A stretch of DNA of 64,000 nucleotides, taken from NCBI RefSeq assembly GCF_000002875.2, contig NC_009419.2, positions 788,954-852,953 of the forward strand. Direction: 5' to 3'. The notes under the pieces are model-generated. The model worked only from the letters and a program-made list of their open reading frames with translations, ran no database searches and was not told where the DNA came from. Position numbers and translations under genes: made by a program. Origin of the DNA: Leishmania infantum JPCM5. Taxonomy: Eukaryota > Euglenozoa > Kinetoplastea > Trypanosomatida > Trypanosomatidae. Numbering within the stretch: position 1 is the stretch's first letter; each line of letters starts with the position of its first letter. Positions 9,021-18,000 of this stretch are shown piece by piece.

Positions 9021-12000
9021 ATGTCTGCAGCGCATCAAGTATCTAGCTTTTTAGAACTCCCAACAAAGAAGGACACCGGCGCGGCACTTGTAGCGATGGA
9101 GGCACCGTCCGACTTCACGCCGGCCCGCGCACCTATTCTGTGCCTGGTTTGTACCGCCACCGCGTGTGGCAGCCAGCTCATTGCGACCATCAATGTTACT
9201 CTAGACACCACATTGGCTGAGGTGCGGTCAGTGCTGGTCTCGCTGGCGACGGGAGGCGACGGGGGGCCGGCGGCGGTGAAGCAGCCGCCTACAAACGTCT
9301 CTGCCCAGCAGGCACATACGATTGTCTCCTCCCCACTGCACCCGTTCAACTTCACGGAGACGTTCAGCTTTGTGCACTGCGGCGGCTGCCGCGCCTACGC
9401 ACGTGCCAAGGAGGCGTCGCTCGATCTAGAAGATGTGCTGCCGCGCTACCCGCGGCTTGGTGTTCCGCCGGCGAGCCTGTCGGCAAGGGAAGGACTATCT
9501 TCAAGCACCGCGGTGCTCGGCACTGCGACGTCAGGGAGCAGGCGGCGTGTGTGCATGAGCAGCTGCACGCGGTGGCTTCCCGACGCGGCCCCGCCGCTGG
9601 CGGTGGTGGCACACCCGCGCCGGCAAAAGGGGTGCCGATCACATCGGCGTCACCAGCGTGTTTCTCACAAGGCGGAGGAGAAAGGCACATCCGTGCTGGA
9701 CGCATCTCGCATGCCGCGGCAGAAGCGCTATGCTCTGGCGGCCCTCTTTGTCACCCCAGGCGACCGTGCTGAGGGCGGGCTCCGTGCAGAGCGCGTGGTG
9801 GCCGAGCGGCTCCAGCTGCAACTTCCTGACCCGCTGCGCGGCTCAGGGGCTGCCGTCAGCGGCCCAGGACTCTTTTCACCCGCCACGCTCGCCGCCAACT
9901 ATGGACGGCCGTTCCGCGTCGAGGCGTGGTGCTCTGGCGTGACCCGGTGGAACGGCAATACAGAAGACCTTCTCGGTCGCACGCTTCTGCACGAGGCGGC
10001 GCAGGTGGGGAACGAGGCCGCGGTCCACTTCCTGGTGTCGCAGCCGTACGTCGCCGTGGACGCGGCCGAGCGACAGTCGGGATGCACCGCGCTGCAACTC
10101 GCTGTTCTGGGGAATCACGTGGGTGTTGTAAAGGTGCTGCTCGAGGAAGGCGGCGCCAACCCGCTCATTTCCAACCGCGCTGGCGACACCCCACTCCACA
10201 TCGCGCTGGAGCGCCGCCGCGCGGCGCTGGTGGGGCTGCTGTGCGCTCGTCTGCGCGCGCTTCAGGTGCCGCCCGCGGCGCTGCAGGAGGAGTCTATGCG
10301 CAACAGAATCGGCTATACCCCAGTGGACCTGTTTCACCTGTACTCGCCCTCCCTTGGCGACCTTTGCCGCGATGGGGCGAGCTTGCTGGCTGTGAAGTCG
10401 CTGGTGCATCACTACTTCTTCTCTCCCGACGAGGTGACGACGCGTGATGCGTTTTCTGGCCAAAGCGTCCTGCACGCAGCCGTTGCGGGCTCTGGCTTGG
10501 ATGTTGTGCGGTACGTCGCTGAGGACCTGGGCCTTGCCGCACGTCTCTCGGTGCCTGGCGGTCCATACGCAGAACTCTTGTGCGATTACCGGCGGCAGAC
10601 ACCGCTGCACGTGGCTGCCACCACCGGTGAGCCGGCGTGCGTGCAGTACCTCCTCCACAACCTACCAGCTTCGTGCCTGACGCAGCCAGACGTGAACGGC
10701 AGCACCCCTCTCCTGGCGGCGATGAAGGCGCGGCGATGGCGTGTGGTGGAGCTGCTGCTGGCGCAGTGTCCTCCTGGAACCCTTGCAGCCGCCGTGCAGG
10801 ACCGAAACGGGTTCTCCGCGCTGCACTTTGCCTGTAGTCTTGGGATGACCCGCGTGGCAGCCATCCTTTTGCAGCACCACAGCGCCGTTGCAGCGCAGCG
10901 CTCCGTTGCCGCAAGACTGTCCTCGTCTTCCTCCTCTACGTCCTCTATGACTGCTGATGTGCAGTGGGGGCCTCACTGGGAGAACATTGCCCTCGTGCGG
11001 CACAGTGCCCTGCGCGGCCGGCTGCGCAAGCTCGAGGAGCGCGAAATCAGGCGCCAGGCTCAGCGGCAGCAGCGGAGCGCCGTTGCAAGCGGTTCCTTGA
11101 CAAGCCACAGCGGATGCAGCTACTGCTCACTCGCCGAGGACGCCGACCCAGTGGCGGCTGTCAAGGCTGCTCGGCAGTACCCATACGGTGGCGCGCGGCG
11201 CGGCTACACACCACTGCGATGCGCCCTTCTCTACGCCGTGAGCAGAGGCAACGGCCCAGCCCCCGTGCCGGTCGACCTCATCCGACTTCTATGCGAGTAC
11301 GGCGCGCTGACGGCCGAGACGGCAGATGACACCCGAGACCTTCTCTTCTACCTTCTCACCCACCGCTCTGATGCTGCTGCAGAGCCGCTCTTTTCCTGGG
11401 TCACGGAGCGCTGTGCTGCCGCAGTCGAGGTGCTGCGGCGTGACAACATCCTCCTGTGCCGCTTCTGCGCCCTAGGTGACGCCATAGGCGTGCGCTGGTG
11501 CGTCGAGAAGCAGCTGTGCGATGTGCAGGCCACAGCTGTGAATCCGCTCGTGGCCTGCGCTGCTGCTGGTGATGCAGCCGCCGCGACTTTTCTCATTAAG
11601 TGCGCCGGCGCAGACGTGAACGCCATTGCGGGTCATGAGTCTGCCCTCGCAGTGGCGCTGCGGGAAGGCCACGAAGGGGTGGCACAGGTCCTCATCCTCA
11701 GCCGGGCAGCTCTTTCTTCTCGGGATGGCTCGTGGACTGCGCTTCAGCAGGCGACGAGCTCCAACTTGGAGAGCGTGGTTCGCGGTCTCCTGGGATCTCG
11801 CGCTATCGACCCATTCCACGTCTCACGCGTCCTTCTTCGCACGTTGCAAGGGCTCGTGTACGAAGGCATGTCGCGGAGGCGCGAGAGGTCTCGCTTGGCA
11901 TCATACCTGGCTCGTGCCTGTGACCCACTGGCCTCCGAGGTGCACCCGACAGAGCTGTTGCACTTGTCCGCTGCGGTGGGGTGCTTTGATGCCACGGTCG

Positions 12001-15000
12001 CCCTGGCGGAGCACCTACAGGCACTGCCAAAGACGGTATGGGCGGAGCTGCTGGCAACAGCGCCGCCACCACCGCCTCGCCCAACGACGCTGATTGAGCC
12101 CACCTTGGTGCCTCTCACCATCAAAGCCCCGCGACTGCTGCCGAACCGTCTGACCGGCCGAGGTGGCCTCTATCGCCCACCAAAGCCGTTTCACCGGCTT
12201 GTCGTGCCCACTGTCCGGCGGGCCACCGTCGTGACGCTGCTGCATCGCGTGAAAGTGCGCGACGTGTACAGCTACGCCGTGGAGGCAGGCCAGATCGACC
12301 TGGTGCGCTCGCTGCGGTACGGCCTCCACCTGCCGCCGTGGCCGTTGCGCGATGTTCGAGGGTGGACGGTGACGGACTACGCGATGGCGCACCACAGCCG
12401 CAGCAGGGCGTCTCTTGTGGCGCTCTTCGTCGCTGCCGGCATTGCGCCTGCAACGCGGCACGGGCGGCGCATGCTGCACTGCAGCGGAGATGGTGCGTTG
12501 GTGGCGGCAGTGCACTACGCACAGCAGCAGCGCTGGAAGACAGCGGCAGCTTCGCAGTGTGTGGCCAAAACCGCGAGTGACGCTGGGGCAGAGGCGCGTC
12601 ACACCGGCGAGCAAGCCGCCATGGCAGCGCTGGAGCTGGTCGCTGACACCCTCTTCTGCCTTGTCAACGCTTCCGCAGAAAAGCAGGCCAGTGATGGAGG
12701 AACTGCAATCGTGCGCTGCGTCTTGGACGCCTTTCTGCAGACCCGTCACCTGAGTGACTTCCACCACGTGCCGTGTGCGTGGCTCAGCCGTGTCGTGGTG
12801 GCCTGCGCTGCGGCGGGGCGGTTGGATGTGCTGCGACTGCTCAAGGAGCACTACAGTGTAGACCTAGCACAAGACTGGTTCAGTGGCGCTTCGGGGCCGC
12901 CGCTGAGTGCGTCTGGCACGCAACCGACACCGCTTCTCATGGCAGTGCACCAGCGTCACAGCGACATTGTGATGTACCTCCTCAAGGCCGGATGTGCCGT
13001 GCACGAGCGCAGCTGCCCCACCGCTGCCATGGCCGCGCACGTTCGGCTACGGAACATACACGCCTCGCTAATCAGTCCACTTTGCTTGGCGGCGTGGAAG
13101 CGCGACTATGTGCTGCTGCGCCTGTTGCTGGCGGCTTCGCCACCGCTCCGGCCGGAGGATACGGAGGAGGAGGCCGGCCGCAGCGTTGGCGATGTATTGC
13201 GTGGACTGGTGATGAGTGCGCCTCCTGGCATGCAACGTGAGGCAGAGGCGGCGCTGGCCGACTGCGTGCGCGCACTCGCCACGGCTGGCCACCCGCTGCG
13301 GTTCGCCGGCACGGTGCGCGTCGCTGCAGCGAAGGGACTCGTGCAGGTGGCGCAGGCGCTCGTGGAGTGCTACGGCAGCGCCGCCCTTCTCGCCGACTTA
13401 GCTGTCTCGCTCGACGGCGGCGACGCGGAGGCGGATGAGGATGCAGAGAACGTCACCGCGCCACGCGTTCGGGGACAGCTAACCGCTCTCGCCTACTTCG
13501 CCGCAGACGCGCGCCTCGTGCCAGCGCTTCGCTCTCTGTTGGTGGAGCGGATGGTGGATGACTATCAGCTGGAGTCATGGAGACTGACCACGCTGGCCGC
13601 TACGATGCAGGCGTTGTGCCGCAAGGGTGGCCGGCGTGGCGCGCGCGTGACGGCGGCGGCCGTGGACTATGCACTGTGGCGCGGCTGTGCTGACGGCGCT
13701 GTTGTGCTGCTGGCGCTCGGTCTTGTAGGGCGCGGTGTGGCGCCGGCGCCGCGTCCGCCGTGTGGTGCGGGTAGCGCTGCCACATGCGTCTCTGCGCGGG
13801 CGCTGTCCTTGTGTCTGCACCTCTTCAGCGTCCTTCGACTGTGGCACAAGCGGTGTGGTCAATACAAGTCCTACACAGTGCTCCACAGCGCCGCAGAACT
13901 TGGCTATGGGGACGCGGTGAGCGCTCTAACGGCGGAGATGATGGAGCTCCACCTCCCCGTTGTGGGCTCCGACGGCAGCGGGTCTGCACTCTCGTACTCG
14001 AACATCCGCGCCACGGTCACCGCGCCGTCACTCTACGCCCTCGCCGCTACCCACGCGGATGGGTGGAGGTGGTTCCCGTACTTTGAGCGCGTGGAACTTG
14101 TACTCGACCCTCGAACTCTTTACATCGCGGCTCGCGATATGTTTGCGCTGATCTTCAGCGGCTTTGGCGTGTCGCAGGCGGTGGACCGGGTGTGCCGTCG
14201 CGCGGCCCAGCACAAGCTCTTGGGCGACGTCTTCAGCGTCTTCGACAGCGCTGGAACTCCTGCGGCCACTAGTGCTAATCTGGGTGACATGCGCAACTCC
14301 GGTGCGCTGAAGTCGGTGGCGGATATCGGTGGCGCGCCGGCAGCAATGCGCGGGTGTGCAGTCTCGGCGTCGTTTGTGTTTCGCCAGCTGCAGCTGAGAC
14401 CGGCGGCCTTTTTCTTGGCTGGGGGAACCTACGTGCTCACGAGCATGACGTCGCTGACGTGCGCCATCGCGGCCGGCAGCCTAGAGTGGGTGCAGTACAT
14501 CGCCGTACAAGGACCTTCGTTGGTGTACCACCGCGCCACGGCGACCCGACTTACCACGGCAGCAGACAGGAGGGCGACCGCGAAGGAGCGCCACGCGCAG
14601 CTGCAGGCTGCAATGGCCGCTGGTAATCGACCCCGTTCATGGGACCCGCGGCAAGGATCAACGCGCCGTCCGCACCGCTGCGAGGCCTGCCTCGACGATG
14701 GGAGAAGTGCAAGTGCCGCGTCGGTGCACATTGCAGATGACGTGTGTCGCATGGACGCGTTGACGCTGTGCATGGCGATGCTGGCAGAGGCGCACCTGCG
14801 TCGTCAAGGCTCCGCCATGGCACAGACGTACGAGGATATACTGACCCACTTACTCTCCTGGCCCGGTGCCACTCCGCGCAAGGAGACGATCAACCTGCTT
14901 GCCATTGCAGCAGCTTCGCTGCGGAGGTGGCCACTTCTGGTGTTCGTTATGCAGCAAGCGGACCGCCTCTACGCGGCGGGGCTGATGACAGACATGAATG

Positions 15001-18000
15001 ATCCTCGCCAAGAACAGCAGTGCCCACCAGCACCACCGCGTTACTTATTCCCGTTGCTGCCGGAGGAGCTCCCGGCAGTTTTGGCGCACGTCATCGGCAG
15101 CGTCCGGCACGTCATGCATGCCGTCGCCCGCTGGGCCCCAAAGGACATACTCATCGAGGTGGCTCGTCATTGCCAGCGCTCCGACGTGGAGGCGGCCGCA
15201 GATGCGCGGGGCTGCACGAGCGTCTACCACGCGCTGCACCACCGGCAGCCGTTTGCACTGGAGACGTTTGCAGCCCTTCGAGTGCCGATGGGCCAGCCGT
15301 GCCGCATGCGGCAGTGTCAGACGCCACTGATGGTCGCCGCGGCTCGCGGGGGTACGGCATTCGTTGTGGCGCTGCTGAAGCCGCATCGAGTGAATCAGAG
15401 GGACAGAGAAGGCCGCACCGCGCTCATGCTCGCCGCCGCGCACGGTCACAGAGCCACCGTGGAGGCACTCCTGGCGGCCAACGCCGACATCTCCCTCGGC
15501 GACTCGTGCGGTCGCACAGCTGTGATGCTGGCGGCCTTGGGCGGCTACGATGATCTCGCCGTGCAACTCGTGCAGAACTTCTGCCATGCCGGCGACTTGA
15601 TGTCCGCGCAAACGTCCGTGCTGCACTGCGCGGCGGTCGGCGGATGCTGGCGCACCACGGCTGCGGCACTGAAGCTGGCGGTGCCGCCCGGCGCGCAGCT
15701 GATGGGTGGCGGCGCCGAAGCCTCTGCGCTGCTCGCGTTACGCGAGGACATGGACGGGCACACGCCTCTGCACCTCGCACACGCCTTTGGCAGCGCGCGG
15801 GTCCTGCATGAACTGCTGCGGGTGCTATTCAGCTTCTGTGGGGAAGGGGGGACAGCGCAAGGGCTGCTGGCGCGGCTGAGCACGCATGGAAGCGGTGCCA
15901 TTGAAAAGAGGCTGCTGCTGTGCGACTCCACGCTGCAGCGGTACGGCTGGCTGAGCGGTGTTCTCGAGGTAAACGCTGCACTGCAGGAGAAGGTGCGCCA
16001 AGGGTATGAGCAGAGCCCCGCTGCGCGTGGTTTGAAAGCGGGGGAGGTGGTCTATCAACCTTTCGCGCCGCCCCTGCGCAGCGCTGCGTCTCTGCTGCTG
16101 TGGTGCGTGCAGACAGGCAACACGGTGGGTCTACGCGTACTCGCCGACTACAACGTCGCGGACGACTGCGGCGTGCTGCACGTGGCTGCCGCAAACGGTT
16201 CCCTTAATGTCGTGAAGCTGCTCGTGCAACTGGAGATGAGCGATCCATCGATGCAAGACGTGCGAACGGGCCGCTACGCCTTCGAGTGGGCAGCGCTGCA
16301 CGAGAACGCGGATTGCGCCTCCTTTCTTCTTACCCACACCGTGCTCGACTGCGCCGCGTTGCTTGGCAGTTGCATGAGCGCGAACGACGGCGGCGCCATA
16401 GGCGCTGAGGGGGCGCCACCGGAAACAAACGGCGTGTGGACGCGAGAGGACGCAAGCGGCAACGCGCCAAGAGCGGGCGACTCCAGCTCAGCTGCGTCAT
16501 CTGCGGTGCCGCTGCTTCACGTGATGGCCGGCCACTGCGGTGGCCAGCTGCTGCTGCAGTTTGTTGAGCAGACCCTGTACACAGTCACTCGCACATACAT
16601 GGTGCCATCGACCCGCCACGGCGGCGCGAGTGGTGAGCAGAGCGGTGCAGAGGTGATGAGCTTGGCGCTCTACCGCGCGCTCCAGCGACCAGCCGGGCCG
16701 TCGCGTCTTACCCCGCTAGAGTACGCGATCGCGGTTGGCGACCCAGTGGCGGTTCTACACACGGCACAGGTGCTGCAGCGTCTCCAGGAGACAGCTGACG
16801 CGCTGAAGCCGGCGCTGCCGTCGCCCGTGCGTTTCGCGCCGATTGGCTCTGGGCGATCCAACACTGCCGGCGCGGTGCGGTGGGAAGGTGGGGAGGGCGT
16901 CGTCTCTCTCCAGCCAAGCGACCAAGCGGCTACCACCCGCAACGGGGCGGTGTTTGTGTCCAAGTCTTTCCTGAGCTGGGTGCCAACGCTCAGCCCCGCC
17001 GTGCGTGCCATCCTCTTTGACGTGCTTGGCATGTGGGAGGTGGCCAGCGTCGCCGGCTTCGCTCCGCAGCGCCATGTGGCGCAGGCCTCTCTCACGACGC
17101 CGCCCACAGACGGTGGCGCCGATGCGATTTGTGAGCGCGAGCCACAGCAGTCCCCTTCCTTGCAGCAGTGCGGCGAGGATGAGGCGGCAGCGGCTGCTGC
17201 AAAGAAGGGAACTGTATCTGCTCTTGCGTGCACGCAGCGCGTCCGGTTCAGCGATGTGCGCCTTCTCGGCATCCACATGCTTCAGCAGGACGACTACTGC
17301 GCCGAGCTGCTCCACGACTTCCTCACGCCAGATCACGAGCGCGAAGTGCTGCGGCTGCTCCTGCAGGACTTCCCGTACAAGATTCGCTACGAGCCAGACT
17401 CGTACCGACAGTGCAGTCTGTCGACCCAGACACAGCTGCTGCGGTGGCTCGGTACGTCCCTGGTTCTCGGCACCTACGACGTTTCACCTCCGAGCAGCGT
17501 CCCGACGACTTCGTGGGCGGCGGCCACGGGGGCGGAGCGGGAGAAGGTGGCTACCGTTGACTCGATTGAGATACAGGTGGTGCCTCACCGCGGCGAGGAA
17601 TTTGTCGAGCTCAATGGCACGGCGCTCTCGCACTCCTTGTACTTATCGACGGCCCAGCATGCACTGGTCATTCCGGACGTGATGGCGACGCTGTCCCGTA
17701 CACTGCGAGCACAGCGCAAGGTGTGGCAGACGGAGCTGGCAGCTGTAAGTGCTCGTGCGACGAGACTGCTGCAGCGCCAAGCGCATCCTGTACTGCAGCG
17801 CAGCATCGTCACCGTCGACTGGAACCTCTCGACGATGCCGAGCGATGGGACCACGAGTGTATCGGCAGACCTCGACCGGTACGGCGCTGTCTTTGTGCGC
17901 GTCTGCGATGCGCTGCGCACCTTCATGGACTGGGTGCGTGGTCCGCTGCGGAGTCTTCTTGCCGAGGTAGATGCTGCCGATCTTGCGGCGGTCGTTGTCG